In this document: positions 33,712-42,809 of the stretch, piece after piece
How the letters are laid out: each line of letters opens with the position of its first letter
Numbering within the stretch: position 1 is the first letter of the stretch
Translations under genes and position numbers: made by a program
Notes under the pieces: generated by a model
The model's database searches: none
What the model saw: the letters and a program-made list of their open reading frames with translations, nothing else
What the model was told of the DNA's origin: nothing
Assembly: GCF_000281085.1 (NCBI RefSeq)
Contig: NZ_JH767526.1
Location: 1-46,941, forward strand
DNA: 46,941 bases
Source of the DNA: Catenovulum agarivorans YM01
GTDB taxonomy: Bacteria > Pseudomonadota > Gammaproteobacteria > Enterobacterales > Alteromonadaceae
Direction of reading: 5' to 3'

Positions 33712-33877
33712 GCTAACTAACTTAATTTTTCTATTGGTCTGTTATCTGACGCCTATTTAAAAACTTTAGTTTAAATCCGCTAATTAAGAAACATTTAGCT
33801 GAGTTTTGCGCTAAAAATATTTTCACTGGATGTTGATTTTTACAGCAATTTACTATTTAATGCGCGCGCGTCTTACC

Positions 33878-33898
33878 TAGGAGTAGTGATTACTCCTA
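33878..33898 (+). promoter_or_regulatory. Hairpin just 5' of the lysine riboswitch
   Basis: TAGGAGTA-GTGAT-TACTCCTA is a perfect 8-bp stem five bases before the aptamer. A TGCGCGCGCG alternating tract lies at 33861-33870. The leader start is not known, so whether this is transcribed is uncertain. Confidence 0.4.
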
Positions 33899-33902
33899 CC
33901 AA

Positions 33903-34073
33903 GACCGAAAGAGGTGCGTTATTCAGGTAACTAACATTAGAGGACTAAGCCTTGTTTGAATGTTAGCCAGGGGGATATACGCCGAGAAAACTACTTGTCT
34001 TAGTGGAAGTATTTTCGGTTAATTTGGTTGAATCCAACTAACTGTCACCTGAATCGGTGGAGAGCTTTCGGCC
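33903..34073 (+). ncRNA. Lysine riboswitch (L box) of lysC
   Basis: The leader of lysC contains the lysine aptamer core. P1 is CCGAAAG (33905) with CTTTCGG (34065). It is followed by the invariant AGAGGTGCG, then ATTCAGGTAAC pairing with GTCACCTGAAT as P2. TTAGAGGA..AGCC..TTAGCCAGGGGGATATACGCCGAG forms the P3 core region, and the closing CGGTGGAGAG leads into P1. These are the same blocks as in the E. coli lysC leader. Binding of lysine should repress lysC. Downstream, TTTCCC (34108-34113) can pair with GGGAAA (34129-34134), which contains the ribosome-binding site, so control may be translational. No strong terminator with a T-run is visible before the ATG. Confidence 0.94.
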
Positions 34074-34137
34074 TAGAATTGAAGCCTTCTTCATTCCACA
34101 GCCTTGCTTTCCCTTTGTTTATTAAAATGGGAAAATC

Positions 34138-35490
34138 ATGAAAAACCTAATTGTTGCCAAATTCGGCGGAACCAGTGTTGCAGACTTCGAAGCTATGTCT
34201 CGTTGTGCTGATATAGTGTTAGAAGATCAAAATATTCGTGTTGTTTGTGTGTCTGCACAATCAGGTGTGACCAACAAATTAGTGCGTTTAACCCATATGG
34301 ATGTCACTGCACAAGAGCGTGAAACTATTTTGGCGGAAATTCGTGCAACTGAGTACGCAATTGTTGATAAATTAGGTAAGCCTGAATGGGTCACTTTAGC
34401 TTTAGATAACTTGTTGGCTGAGTTAAAAGAGGTTGCTTATTCGGATAACCTAGTTGGTTCTATGCGCTTAAAAGACCAAATTCAGTCGTTTGGCGAACAA
34501 ATGTCATCTTTATTATTTGCTGAAGTATTACGCCAACGTGGTGCGCACGCGGTTAACTTTGATATTCGACAAGTATTAAAAACCGATAGTAATTTTGGTA
34601 AAGCTGAACCAGATGTAGAACAAACACGTGTGCAAGCTGAGAAGTTAATTGCACCTGAATTAGAAGGTACAGTATTTGTAACTCAAGGTTTTATTGGTTC
34701 TGATAGCCAAGGTAATACAACCACTTTAGGCCGTGGCGGTAGTGATTATTCTGCTGCGTTAGTGGCTGAAGCATTGGAAGCCGAAACTTTACAAATTTGG
34801 ACTGATGTAACAGGTATTTATACAACAGATCCACGTTTAACAGCACAAGCGCGTCCAATTCCAGAGTTGAGTTTTGATGAAGCTGCTGAAATGGCGACCT
34901 TTGGTGCGAAAATTTTACATCCAGCAACTTTAATTCCTGCTGTGCGTAAAGGCACTGGTGTGTTTGTTGGTAGCAGTCGTGAACCAAAAGCAGGTGGTAC
35001 TTGGATCCGCAACAAAGCTGAAAATAAACCACCATATAGAGCCATCGCGTTACGTCGCGACCAAATTTTATTAACGGTTAAAAGCCCTAAAATGTTATTT
35101 GCGACCGGCTTTTTGGCTAAAGTGTTTGGTATTTTAGCTCAACATAAGATCAGCGTTGATTTAATCACAACATCTGAGATCTCTGTGGCTATCACCATTG
35201 ATAATCCAAATAATACAACTACACGTGGTATTAAACAGGAAGTATTAGATGAGTTAGCTGAATTCTGTGAAGTAAGCGTAGAAGATAACTTGTCGTTAGT
35301 GGCCGTTATCGGTAACCATTTACAAGCAAATTCAGGTGTGGGTGGTAAATTGATTGCGGCGTTAGAAAACTATAATTTACGTATGATTTGCCAAGGTGCA
35401 AGTCCACATAATTTCTGTTTCTTAACCCAGTCTGATGACGCTGCTAAAGTGGTTGAACATTTACACGAAGAGTTGTTTGACGCTATCTAA
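34138..35490 (+). CDS. lysC: Aspartokinase III, lysine-sensitive
   Basis: A 450-residue monofunctional aspartate kinase. It phosphorylates aspartate in the first step towards lysine, threonine and methionine. The N-terminal kinase signature VAKFGGTSVADF (residues 5-16) and TLGRGGSDYSAAL are present, followed by EAAEMATFGAKILHPATL. The C-terminal ACT domains (about 310-450) carry the SVDLITTSEISVAI lysine-binding region typical of LysC-type enzymes. There is no homoserine dehydrogenase fusion. The lysine riboswitch in its leader agrees with the lysine-sensitive isoform. It is transcribed alone and ends at a bidirectional terminator. Confidence 0.96.
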   Translation: MKNLIVAKFGGTSVADFEAMSRCADIVLEDQNIRVVCVSAQSGVTNKLVRLTHMDVTAQERETILAEIRATEYAIVDKLGKPEWVTLALDNLLAELKEVAYSDNLVGSMRLKDQIQSFGEQMSSLLFAEVLRQRGAHAVNFDIRQVLKTDSNFGKAEPDVEQTRVQAEKLIAPELEGTVFVTQGFIGSDSQGNTTTLGRGGSDYSAALVAEALEAETLQIWTDVTGIYTTDPRLTAQARPIPELSFDEAAEMATFGAKILHPATLIPAVRKGTGVFVGSSREPKAGGTWIRNKAENKPPYRAIALRRDQILLTVKSPKMLFATGFLAKVFGILAQHKISVDLITTSEISVAITIDNPNNTTTRGIKQEVLDELAEFCEVSVEDNLSLVAVIGNHLQANSGVGGKLIAALENYNLRMICQGASPHNFCFLTQSDDAAKVVEHLHEELFDAI

Positions 35491-35509
35491 CCTCAGCTAG
35501 ATACAAATT

Positions 35510-35537
35510 AATAAGGCCTAAACCTTTAGGCCTTATT
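35510..35537. terminator. Bidirectional terminator between lysC and the DUF6702-like gene
   Basis: AATAAGGCCTA and TAGGCCTTATT form a perfect 11-bp stem with a six-base loop. It overlaps the last codons of the convergent minus-strand gene that ends at 35526. Confidence 0.85.
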
Positions 35538-36077
35538 AGTATCTTGTAGCGAAAAGGTGTGTAAATTTTCTAAACTCTTTTCATCTTTTTGCCAAACAAT
35601 TAATGGCTCGTCTACTGCACTAGTAAATGTATAACTATTGTCACGTACTTGTACTTTGTTAACTTGTTCATCATTTGAGTGGAATAATACTCGGTTGTTA
35701 ATGCTCAAAGTATTGGCATTGTCTAATGGAGCCTCTAAGTTAAATACGACAGTATCACCTTCGATATTGGTCGACTTAATGGCTAAATTAACCGGTTGAC
35801 CATCTTCTTTAGTAACTGGCAAATACTCTTGAAAATAATAGTCAATATACGATTGATATTCTGCAGGTTTGGATAAATCAATTGCTGAGATATGTTCAGC
35901 CTCTTGTAAATCCTGCTCTATCATTTTGCGATTAACTTTTAACGCAAGTTTCACTGTATCATCGTCAACAGACAACTCAGATGAACTATTGGTTGCGCTT
36001 TCATCCGCTTGACTATTAAATGGCAGCAAAAACATCAAGGCAAGACTACCTAATACTTTGTTTGATGTAAGCTTCAT
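35526..36077 (-). CDS. Small exported protein, DUF6702-like
   Basis: A 183-residue protein from ATG 36077, preceded by AAGGTGA; an upstream ATG at 36101 would place polar residues ahead of the signal peptide. MKLTSNKVLGSLALMFLLPFNSQA is a clear Sec signal with cleavage near SQADES. The mature protein is acidic. Its order of blocks (YIDYYFQEYLPVTKEDGQPV, then VVFNLEAP, then LSINNRVLFHSNDEQVNKVQV) recalls the DUF6702 family of small periplasmic proteins, whose role is unknown to me. The assignment is from pattern recall, not a search. It is divergent from rlmJ and convergent with lysC. Confidence 0.6.
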   Translation of the reverse strand: MKLTSNKVLGSLALMFLLPFNSQADESATNSSSELSVDDDTVKLALKVNRKMIEQDLQEAEHISAIDLSKPAEYQSYIDYYFQEYLPVTKEDGQPVNLAIKSTNIEGDTVVFNLEAPLDNANTLSINNRVLFHSNDEQVNKVQVRDNSYTFTSAVDEPLIVWQKDEKSLENLHTFSLQDTNKA

Positions 36078-36294
36078 AACTAAATCACCTTGAGAACTCA
36101 TAATTGTTATTTAATTGTTTCTAATTTGTATTATTTATAGATGTTAATCAAGTGTAAAAGTTCAATTTATTTTTAACTTTTTTGTTGTTTTGTAAACATT
36201 GTTTGTCATAAGACTGCTTTTTAAGCTATTTTCCTGTTCAAATTCAATAATTAACGTTATCTTTAATCTTAAATAAAATATCAGAATTATTTCT

Positions 36295-37146
36295 ATGTTA
36301 AGTTATCGCCACAGCTTCCATGCTGGTAATCATGCTGATGTCATCAAACACATTACCCTGATAGCTGTTATTCAAAAGCTCAAGCAAAAGAATAAACCTT
36401 TTGTTTACATCGACAGTCATTGTGGTCGAGGATTATATGATTTATCTAGCGCTGAAGCACGCAAAACTGCTGAGTTTGAGCAGGGAATTCAGCGCTTGCT
36501 GGATAATTCAGCAGGTTGTGAACAGATTGTAACCGACTATTGTGAATATGTGAGTCAATATATCAATCAAACACCTGCGTTTTATCCAGGTTCACCCAAA
36601 ATCGCTTGTGATTTTTTGCGTGAGCAAGATAAATGTATCTTCATGGAACTACATAGTGATGAAATTTCTAAACTCAAGGGTAATTTTTACAAAGACCAGC
36701 GAGTGGCTATTCATAATCGTGATGGTTTTGAAGGATTAAACGCATGCATGCCACCAGAGCCTGCGCGGGGTTTAGTCTTGATAGATCCTGCTTACGAAGT
36801 TAAACAAGATTATGCCGATGCAGTGAAAGCATTGCAGCAGTCAATCAAAAAATGGCCACATGGGATCTTTTTGCTTTGGTATCCAATTTTAGCTGCGCAA
36901 AGAGATAGAAGCCGTGATTTAAAAAAGAAAGTTGCCAATTTACCAATCAGTAATCTGTTATCTATAGAGCTAGCCGTTGAGCAACAGCAACAAGAGTTTG
37001 GTATGTTTGGCTCTGGGATGTTAGTGATCAATGCGCCATACCAGTTAGATAAAATTATGCAGCCGGTGGCAAGGCAACTAGCGCAAAAATTGGCGCAGGA
37101 CGATAAAGCCTTTGCTAAAGTCGAATGGCTGATTGAGCCTGCTTAA
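36295..37146 (+). CDS. rlmJ: 23S rRNA adenine(2030)-N6-methyltransferase RlmJ
   Basis: A 283-residue SAM-dependent methyltransferase that methylates A2030 of 23S rRNA. The family N-terminus MLSYRHSFHAGNHADVIKH is intact, with the SAM-site YIDSHCGRGLYDL at about residues 38-50. The catalytic motif IV reads LIDPAYEVKQDY, that is DPAY rather than the commoner DPPY. The segment FGMFGSGMLVINAPY near residue 235 is typical of RlmJ. No good ribosome-binding site precedes the ATG. It is a single gene, ending 16 bases from the convergent LysR gene. Confidence 0.93.
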   Translation: MLSYRHSFHAGNHADVIKHITLIAVIQKLKQKNKPFVYIDSHCGRGLYDLSSAEARKTAEFEQGIQRLLDNSAGCEQIVTDYCEYVSQYINQTPAFYPGSPKIACDFLREQDKCIFMELHSDEISKLKGNFYKDQRVAIHNRDGFEGLNACMPPEPARGLVLIDPAYEVKQDYADAVKALQQSIKKWPHGIFLLWYPILAAQRDRSRDLKKKVANLPISNLLSIELAVEQQQQEFGMFGSGMLVINAPYQLDKIMQPVARQLAQKLAQDDKAFAKVEWLIEPA

Positions 37147-37161
37147 ATTACCTATACTTGA

Positions 37162-38049
37162 TTAACTTAGCGGCAATGCTTTCAAATGCTGGTAGAGAGC
37201 TTTGGCCGCTGGCCCTGCGTTTTCACCCTCTGCCAAAACAAGGTAAAGGGTGAGCACTTGAGTATTATCTAGCTGCAATGGCACTTGTTTTAATTCACCA
37301 CTCTCTAGTTCCTGTCGAATAAATCTTTCAGGAATAGACGCAAAACCAACTTGATTTTTAACCGCATCAATTAACGATGAAAATGAGCTCACAGTCCATC
37401 TTTGTTCTGCGCCTAACCATCCTGCATCTTGATTGCGTTTAATGCCGGAATCACGCACGACAATCTGGCGGTATTGGCGTAACTCGTTTTCCGTTAACAC
37501 TTGTTGTTTTGCGAATATTGCATGTTTTGGATGCGCGACAATCAGTTTTTTCGCCGAACCAATAGGCGTACCCATAAAACCTTGCGGAATACGTGCAACA
37601 TAGGCCAATTGCGCTTTTTTCTCAAACAAAGCTTCGTCAGTTGCTGATAATGTTGTTTCTAAAATTCGCAAACGAGTTTGTGGATACTGGTTGGAAAAGC
37701 TCGCAAGTTTATTTAAGACTTCAGGTACAAAAATCAAAGCGTCTACTGCGACAGTCAGTTCCGCTTCCCAACCCGCGGATAAATAGTGTGCACTGGTTTC
37801 AATATCATTGGCTGTATCTAGAAGGCAGTATGCTTTACGCAACAAAACTTTACCTTGTTCGGTTAATTCTGCTTTACGCCCTTTGAGTGTGATAACGGCG
37901 ACTGGTAAAGATTCGTTTAGCCGTTTTATGTTGTAACTAATACTCGACTGGCTTTTATTTAGTCGCTCTGCAGCCGCTGCGAAACTCTGCTCTTCATGTA
38001 CAGCAATCAGGGTTGCCCATTGTTCTAGTGTCGTTTTAGGTAGTTTCAT
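37162..38049 (-). CDS. LysR-family transcriptional regulator
   Basis: A 295-residue LysR-type regulator. The winged helix-turn-helix lies at residues 5-62 (LEQWATLIAVHEEQSFAAAAERLNKSQSSISYNIKRLNESL, outlined), followed by an effector-binding domain (about 88-290) containing FSSLIDAVKNQVGFASIPERF. ATG 38049 gives the normal LysR N-terminus; a longer reading to 38220 would overlap the divergent azoR gene and add a non-family leader. It is divergent from azoR across 124 bases, the classic LysR arrangement, so azoR-pirin is its likely target. The inducer is unknown. Confidence 0.9.
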   Translation of the reverse strand: MKLPKTTLEQWATLIAVHEEQSFAAAAERLNKSQSSISYNIKRLNESLPVAVITLKGRKAELTEQGKVLLRKAYCLLDTANDIETSAHYLSAGWEAELTVAVDALIFVPEVLNKLASFSNQYPQTRLRILETTLSATDEALFEKKAQLAYVARIPQGFMGTPIGSAKKLIVAHPKHAIFAKQQVLTENELRQYRQIVVRDSGIKRNQDAGWLGAEQRWTVSSFSSLIDAVKNQVGFASIPERFIRQELESGELKQVPLQLDNTQVLTLYLVLAEGENAGPAAKALYQHLKALPLS

Positions 38050-38173
38050 TAATATATTTAAAAAGTTGATGTATTTAACCAGTATATTAGCGATTTTGGC
38101 CAGTAAAGTGAATGTATTATTTATACCATAGATTGTTCGATTAGAAATTAACAACAGCAAAGGTAGGTAACTT

Positions 38174-38782
38174 ATGGCTAACAAAATTTTACGTATTAAC
38201 AGCAGCTTATTTGGTAACAATGGGGCTTCAACGCAGATTATTGATAATTTAGTTGAGCAATTATCTGCAAAATTAACTCACGTTGAAGTGATTACTCGAG
38301 ACTTTTCGACTCAAGCTATTCCGCATGTCGATGGTGAGTGGATAGGTGCTTTGATGACGCCAGAGCAAGATAAGAGTGACGAACAAATTGCTAAAACACA
38401 ATTCTCAGACAAATTAATTGCAGAGGTTAAAGAGGCTGACTATCTTGTAATTGCCGCACCTATGTACAACTTTAACGTGCCTTCTATGCTTAAAGCTTGG
38501 TTTGACCATTTAGCTAGAGCGGGTGTGACTTTTAAGTACACTGAAAATGGTCCTGTTGGTTTAATTGCAGATAAACCAGTGTTTGTTGTGACAACTCGTG
38601 GTGGTATGCACAAAGACACGTCTCGCGATACAGAAGTGCAGTTTATTCGAACCTTTTTAAATTTCATTGGGTTAACACAAATTGAGTTTATTTATGCTGA
38701 AGGTTTGAATATGCAAGACAATAAAGAAAAAGCCTTGGTTGAAGCTAAGCAACAAGTTAAACAAGCGGTTGAGACAGTTTAG
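38174..38782 (+). CDS. azoR: FMN-dependent NADH-azoreductase
   Basis: A 202-residue flavodoxin-fold quinone/azo reductase. The FMN-phosphate loop RINSSLFGNNGAST (about residues 7-20), the isoalloxazine-contact motif APMYNFNVPSMLKAWFDHLARAGVTF (about 95-120, outlined) and VTTRGGMH are diagnostic of AzoR. It reduces quinones and azo compounds using NADH, probably for electrophile or thiol stress protection. AAGGTAGG lies upstream as ribosome-binding site. It is followed 35 bases later by a pirin gene, which suggests one stress-responsive unit under the divergent LysR regulator. Confidence 0.94.
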   Translation: MANKILRINSSLFGNNGASTQIIDNLVEQLSAKLTHVEVITRDFSTQAIPHVDGEWIGALMTPEQDKSDEQIAKTQFSDKLIAEVKEADYLVIAAPMYNFNVPSMLKAWFDHLARAGVTFKYTENGPVGLIADKPVFVVTTRGGMHKDTSRDTEVQFIRTFLNFIGLTQIEFIYAEGLNMQDNKEKALVEAKQQVKQAVETV

Positions 38783-38817
38783 TAAACTGTCAAGTTTACA
38801 AAATTTTAGGAGCGGAC

Positions 38818-39666
38818 ATGAGAAATATAGTTGAAGTAATACCAGCTCGCCCAACCTCTGACGGCGCTGGGGTTAAACTCAAGCGCGTGTTTGGTGGGCG
38901 AGGGCTAGAGCGCTTCGATCCATTTTTAATGTTAGATGAATTTGGCTCGGATGAATCTGCCGACTATATAGCGGGTTTTCCGCCGCATCCGCATCGAGGG
39001 TTTGAAACCATAACTTATATGCTTAACGGCAAAATGGAGCATCAAGATCACTTGGGCAATGTTGGTTTAATCGAAGATGGTGGTGTGCAATGGATGCGCG
39101 CTGGCAAAGGCGTGATTCACTCTGAGATGCCCAAACAAACCTCGGGATTATTGAACGGTTTTCAGCTTTGGTTGAATTTGCCAGCCAAAGACAAATTAAC
39201 CCCGGCGCAATATACGGATTTTCCGGCGAGTCATTTTTCAACAACTCAGGTTGAGGGCGCATCTGTAAAAGCATTAGCTGGGGAATTTAAGCTGAATAAT
39301 CAGACGATAACAGGCGCTATCAGTCATCCTGTGACTCAACCTGTTATTGCTGACATCAGTTTAGTTGCTAACAGCCAACATTCATTAACTCTGGCAGCTG
39401 AATATAATCTAATGCTGTATGTGTTTGAAGGGGTTGTTGAGTTTAGCCATTCAACCCAGAACGTTAGGGTAGCTGCAAGTAAACTCGCGCGTTTTTCTGC
39501 TGGTGATTCAATTGAATTTCAAGTAGCAGAAAATAGCCGAATTTTGTTAATTGCAGGTTTACCTTTGAATGAACCTGTAGTGCAGTATGGCCCCTTTGTT
39601 ATGAACACTCAGCATGAGATAAATCAGGCAATTATCGACTATCAAAATGGTGTACTCACTGACTAA
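38818..39666 (+). CDS. Pirin-family bicupin protein
   Basis: A 282-residue bicupin. The N-terminal cupin has the pirin metal-binding motif: PHPHRGFET (His58 and His60 region) and HQDHLGN, then VQWMRAGKGVIHSEMP, where the second His and Glu complete the iron site. The C-terminal cupin (about 170-280) is degenerate. Bacterial pirins include quercetinases and redox-linked enzyme partners, so the substrate cannot be stated. It follows azoR by 35 bases with AGGAGC as ribosome-binding site. Co-location of pirin with a quinone reductase fits a role with electrophilic aromatics, but that is inference. Confidence 0.9.
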   Translation: MRNIVEVIPARPTSDGAGVKLKRVFGGRGLERFDPFLMLDEFGSDESADYIAGFPPHPHRGFETITYMLNGKMEHQDHLGNVGLIEDGGVQWMRAGKGVIHSEMPKQTSGLLNGFQLWLNLPAKDKLTPAQYTDFPASHFSTTQVEGASVKALAGEFKLNNQTITGAISHPVTQPVIADISLVANSQHSLTLAAEYNLMLYVFEGVVEFSHSTQNVRVAASKLARFSAGDSIEFQVAENSRILLIAGLPLNEPVVQYGPFVMNTQHEINQAIIDYQNGVLTD

Positions 39667-39767
39667 AATATTGACGATAACACAATGTTTACTAGCTAAA
39701 AGCGGCTATTTTATGTATGATCAGTCTTTAATTTTTAACTCTTTCAGTTCATAGAGGATAAGTTTTC

Positions 39768-40880
39768 ATGAAGAAAGTTGGTCTAGTCGGTTGGCGTGGC
39801 ATGGTAGGTTCTGTTTTGATGAACCGCATGGTCGAAGAGCAAGACTTTGATTTAATCGAACCTGTATTTTTTACAACATCTCAAGCTGGTAAAGCAGCGC
39901 CAAATTTTGGCAAAGATGCGGGGGTTTTGTTAGACGCAACTGATATTGAAGAGTTAAAGAAAATGGATGTAGTGATTACCTGTCAAGGTGGTGACTACAC
40001 TAAAGCTGTTTATCCAAAGCTGCGTCAAGCAGGTTGGAATGGTTATTGGATTGATGCTGCGTCTTCATTGCGTATGGATGACGAAGCTATCATTATTTTA
40101 GATCCAGTTAACCAAAATGTGATTAAAGACGGTATCAGCAAAGGGGTTAAAACTTTTGTTGGTGGTAACTGTACTGTATCGCTAATGATGATGGGCTTAG
40201 GTGGCTTATTTGAAAATAAAGCGATTGATTGGATCACATCCATGACTTACCAAGCGGCGTCTGGTGGCGGTGCTAAACACATGCGCGAGCTGTTAGCTGG
40301 CATGGGCGTGTTAAATCAATCTGTTGCGGCAGAGCTTGCTGATCCTGCAAGTGCAATTTTAGAAATTGATCGCAAAGTAACTGCGCAATTAAACGATCAA
40401 GGGTTCCCAAGTGAAAACTTTATTGTTCCGCTTGCGGGTAGCTTAATCCCTTGGATTGATAGCGACTTAGGTAATGGCCAAAGCCGTGAAGAATGGAAAG
40501 GTGGCGCTGAAACCAACAAGATTTTAGGCCATTCAGGTATTCAGATCCCAGTTGAAGGTATCTGTGTGCGTATTGGTACTATGCGTTGTCACAGCCAAGC
40601 ATTCACTATTAAGTTGAATAAAGACATTCCATTAGATGAAATTAGCGATATGTTGGCTAGCCACAATCAATGGGCTAAAGTGGTACCGAATGACAAAGAA
40701 AGTACCATCAACCAGTTAACACCAGCTAAAGTAACTGGTACGTTAGATGTGCCTGTTGGCCGTTTACGTAAGTTAGCAATGGGCGGTGAATACTTGTCTG
40801 CTTTCTCTGTTGGTGACCAATTATTATGGGGTGCTGCAGAGCCTTTACGTCGCATGTTACGTATATTATTAGAAGACTAA
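39768..40880 (+). CDS. asd: Aspartate-semialdehyde dehydrogenase
   Basis: A 370-residue NADPH-dependent enzyme that makes aspartate semialdehyde, the step after aspartokinase for lysine, threonine, methionine and diaminopimelate. The nucleotide loop [15 protein letters not shown] is at residues 6-20. The active-site cysteine lies in [14 protein letters not shown] (about residue 135) and a catalytic His in [16 protein letters not shown] (about 275). Length and motifs match the gram-negative Asd of E. coli type. It is single, 4.3 kb downstream of lysC, with no lysine riboswitch of its own seen in the 101-base leader. Confidence 0.97.
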   Translation: MKKVGLVGWRGMVGSVLMNRMVEEQDFDLIEPVFFTTSQAGKAAPNFGKDAGVLLDATDIEELKKMDVVITCQGGDYTKAVYPKLRQAGWNGYWIDAASSLRMDDEAIIILDPVNQNVIKDGISKGVKTFVGGNCTVSLMMMGLGGLFENKAIDWITSMTYQAASGGGAKHMRELLAGMGVLNQSVAAELADPASAILEIDRKVTAQLNDQGFPSENFIVPLAGSLIPWIDSDLGNGQSREEWKGGAETNKILGHSGIQIPVEGICVRIGTMRCHSQAFTIKLNKDIPLDEISDMLASHNQWAKVVPNDKESTINQLTPAKVTGTLDVPVGRLRKLAMGGEYLSAFSVGDQLLWGAAEPLRRMLRILLED

Positions 40881-40896
40881 TTCTAATCTTGCTTTA

Positions 40897-40929
40897 ATAA
40901 GCGCTTTGTTTTCCTCAAAGCGCTTATTC
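40897..40929. terminator. Hairpin between asd and the patatin gene
   Basis: AATAAGCGCTTTG and CAAAGCGCTTATT form a perfect 13-bp stem with a seven-base loop. T-runs are lacking on the plus side, but the position between convergent genes supports a bidirectional terminator. Confidence 0.75.
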
Positions 40930-40973
40930 CCTCAAATATTTACCCTTCAACAATTTTTCACAGTTAGTTTTAG

Positions 40974-42110
40974 CTACAGCTGCAGAAAGTTCTTAATTTC
41001 ATCCATTTTCGCTTGTGCGTCTTGAAAACCTAATTCGATTAGTTCTTGGCAATAAGCTTGTTCAAATAATAAGTAACTGATTAAACTCGAATTAATCGCT
41101 GTGTTGTTGTTAATGCCTAATATTTTGAGAATGCTCCGAATGGCAAAAGGCATGCTGTTGTAATGACGGGCTGCAATTTCATTAAAGTTTTTCGACGGAT
41201 TGAGCTGCATGACAGAGATAGGCTTTAACCCACATTTTTTGCGTGACTCAGTGGGAATAAAATGCAAAGTTTGATTAATTCTTTGCATACGTTCTATATC
41301 TGAAGTCAGTGCTTCGGTAAATATAGTGTCCAACAGGTGGCCAATAATAGCACCACCAGTTGGTGGCATAGCAACATCATCTTGGTAGCTAAAACGGTTT
41401 TTCGGTTGCTCCATGCCTATCACAAAAATTTTGTCTGCACCTAAGTGAATTGACGGGCTGAGTGGTGCTAGTTGATGGATAGAGCCGTCACCAAAATATT
41501 CACCATGCAATTCAACTGATGGAAAAACCATAGGGATAGCTGACGAGGCCATTAAATGTTCGATTTTAATCGGGCTGTGAATGCCGCGGCGTTTAGCTCT
41601 TATCCACGGTTCAATATTATCTTTTGATTGAAATAAACACACTGAGTCGCCGCTGTGGTATGACGAGGCGGTAATGGCCAAAGCTCTTAATTGGTCTCTG
41701 TCTATATTGCGTTGAATGCGCTCTAAATCTAATAAACGAGTTAATAAGGCTTGTAACGGCGAATTATCAAACCAGCTGATGGTTTGTTTCAGTGTGGGGT
41801 GTTCATTACGGGATGTTAGGTTCTTGACGACGTTACGGTATAAAGTAGAAAAATTACTGGTATAGACCATTTCGGTACGGAAATTTTTCCATACCCACTC
41901 AAGTTTTTTCACCCCCAAATGAAAACAAGGAGCGTAACAAGCTAATGCAGTTGCATTGATTGCACCTGCGGATGTACCTGTTATTACCGGGAATGGCGTG
42001 CAATGTGTTCTGGGTACTTCACCTGCAATCGCTTTAAGTACTCCAACCTGATAAGCAGCTCTAGCACCACCACCAAGCAACAACAAACTAAAGCGGGATC
42101 TATCTGCCAT
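40974..42110 (-). CDS. Patatin-like phospholipase
   Basis: A 378-residue acyl hydrolase from ATG 42110. The oxyanion loop GGGARAAYQVG is near residue 13. The nucleophile serine lies in ITGTSAGAIN (GxSxG, about residue 47). The dyad aspartate is in YFGDGSIHQLAPL (about 208), DGS replacing the usual DGG/DGA. There is no signal peptide, so it is probably cytosolic or membrane-associated. The C-terminal 130 residues are helical and charged. A GTG two codons earlier is possible but AGGTG sits over it. The substrate is unknown; the family hydrolyses phospholipids or other acyl esters. Confidence 0.88.
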   Translation of the reverse strand: MADRSRFSLLLLGGGARAAYQVGVLKAIAGEVPRTHCTPFPVITGTSAGAINATALACYAPCFHLGVKKLEWVWKNFRTEMVYTSNFSTLYRNVVKNLTSRNEHPTLKQTISWFDNSPLQALLTRLLDLERIQRNIDRDQLRALAITASSYHSGDSVCLFQSKDNIEPWIRAKRRGIHSPIKIEHLMASSAIPMVFPSVELHGEYFGDGSIHQLAPLSPSIHLGADKIFVIGMEQPKNRFSYQDDVAMPPTGGAIIGHLLDTIFTEALTSDIERMQRINQTLHFIPTESRKKCGLKPISVMQLNPSKNFNEIAARHYNSMPFAIRSILKILGINNNTAINSSLISYLLFEQAYCQELIELGFQDAQAKMDEIKNFLQL

Positions 42111-42266
42111 ATGCACCTGTCATTATTATGTAATAAATATAAGTATATACATAAATCTGCCTGCTGACAGTGTCAAATAAGAGGGAATGAGAAAAGTTTT
42201 TGCTGTGGAATGACGGAAGGTAGCTAGGGTATTATCTTTGAAAACAATACCCTATAACAAAGGTAG

Positions 42267-42788
42267 TTACAGCTCAGACAAATACATTTCGTCTTTAATC
42301 TGTTTACACCAAGCTTTAACACGCTCTTCGGTTAATTCAGGTTGACGGTCTTCGTCAATACCTAAACCGATAAAATGGTCGTCGTCTGCTAAGCCTTTTG
42401 ATGCTTCAAAATCATAACCATCGGTAGACCAGTGACCAACAATAGTTGCGCCTTTGCGCTCAACTATGTCACGTACCATGCCCATAGCATCAAGGAAGTA
42501 TTCAGCATAGTCTTCTTGATCGCCACAGCCAAAGATAGCAACTATTTTGTCATTGAAGTCAATTTCCTCAAGATCTGGGAAAAAGTCATCCCAATCACAT
42601 TGGGCTTCGCCGTAATACCAAGTTGGAATGCCAAATAATAAGAAATCAAATGCTTCAATTTCTTCTTTAGTTGATTTAGCGATATCGTAAACCGCTACAA
42701 TGTCTTTACCCAATTCTTTTTGGATCATTTTGGCAACGGCCTCAGTATTACCTGTGTCACTACCAAAAAATAAACCAACAACTGCCAT
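42267..42788 (-). CDS. fldA: Long-chain flavodoxin FldA
   Basis: A 173-residue flavodoxin. The FMN-phosphate loop GSDTGNTEAVAKMI is at residues 9-22, and both isoalloxazine loops are present: PTWYYGEAQCDWDDFFP (about 55-71) and GCGDQEDYAEYF (about 88-99). The insertion loop (about 118-140) marks the long-chain class, and GLADDDHFIGLGIDEDRQPELT is very close to E. coli FldA. It is a one-electron carrier for reductive enzymes such as IspG/IspH and pyruvate-formate lyase activation. It is followed upstream on the same strand by the DUF2788 gene and ybfF, a conserved neighbourhood. Confidence 0.95.
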   Translation of the reverse strand: MAVVGLFFGSDTGNTEAVAKMIQKELGKDIVAVYDIAKSTKEEIEAFDFLLFGIPTWYYGEAQCDWDDFFPDLEEIDFNDKIVAIFGCGDQEDYAEYFLDAMGMVRDIVERKGATIVGHWSTDGYDFEASKGLADDDHFIGLGIDEDRQPELTEERVKAWCKQIKDEMYLSEL

Positions 42789-42809
42789 GCTAATCTCTCT
42801 CTACAAATC

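Noticed and set aside
33861-33870. TGCGCGCGCG alternating tract as a special structure
   Set aside because: It is only ten bases and a single occurrence; no supporting context was found.
38050-38220. N-terminal extension of the LysR regulator to 38220
   Set aside because: It would overlap azoR and its ribosome-binding site, and the added residues are not part of any LysR N-terminus.
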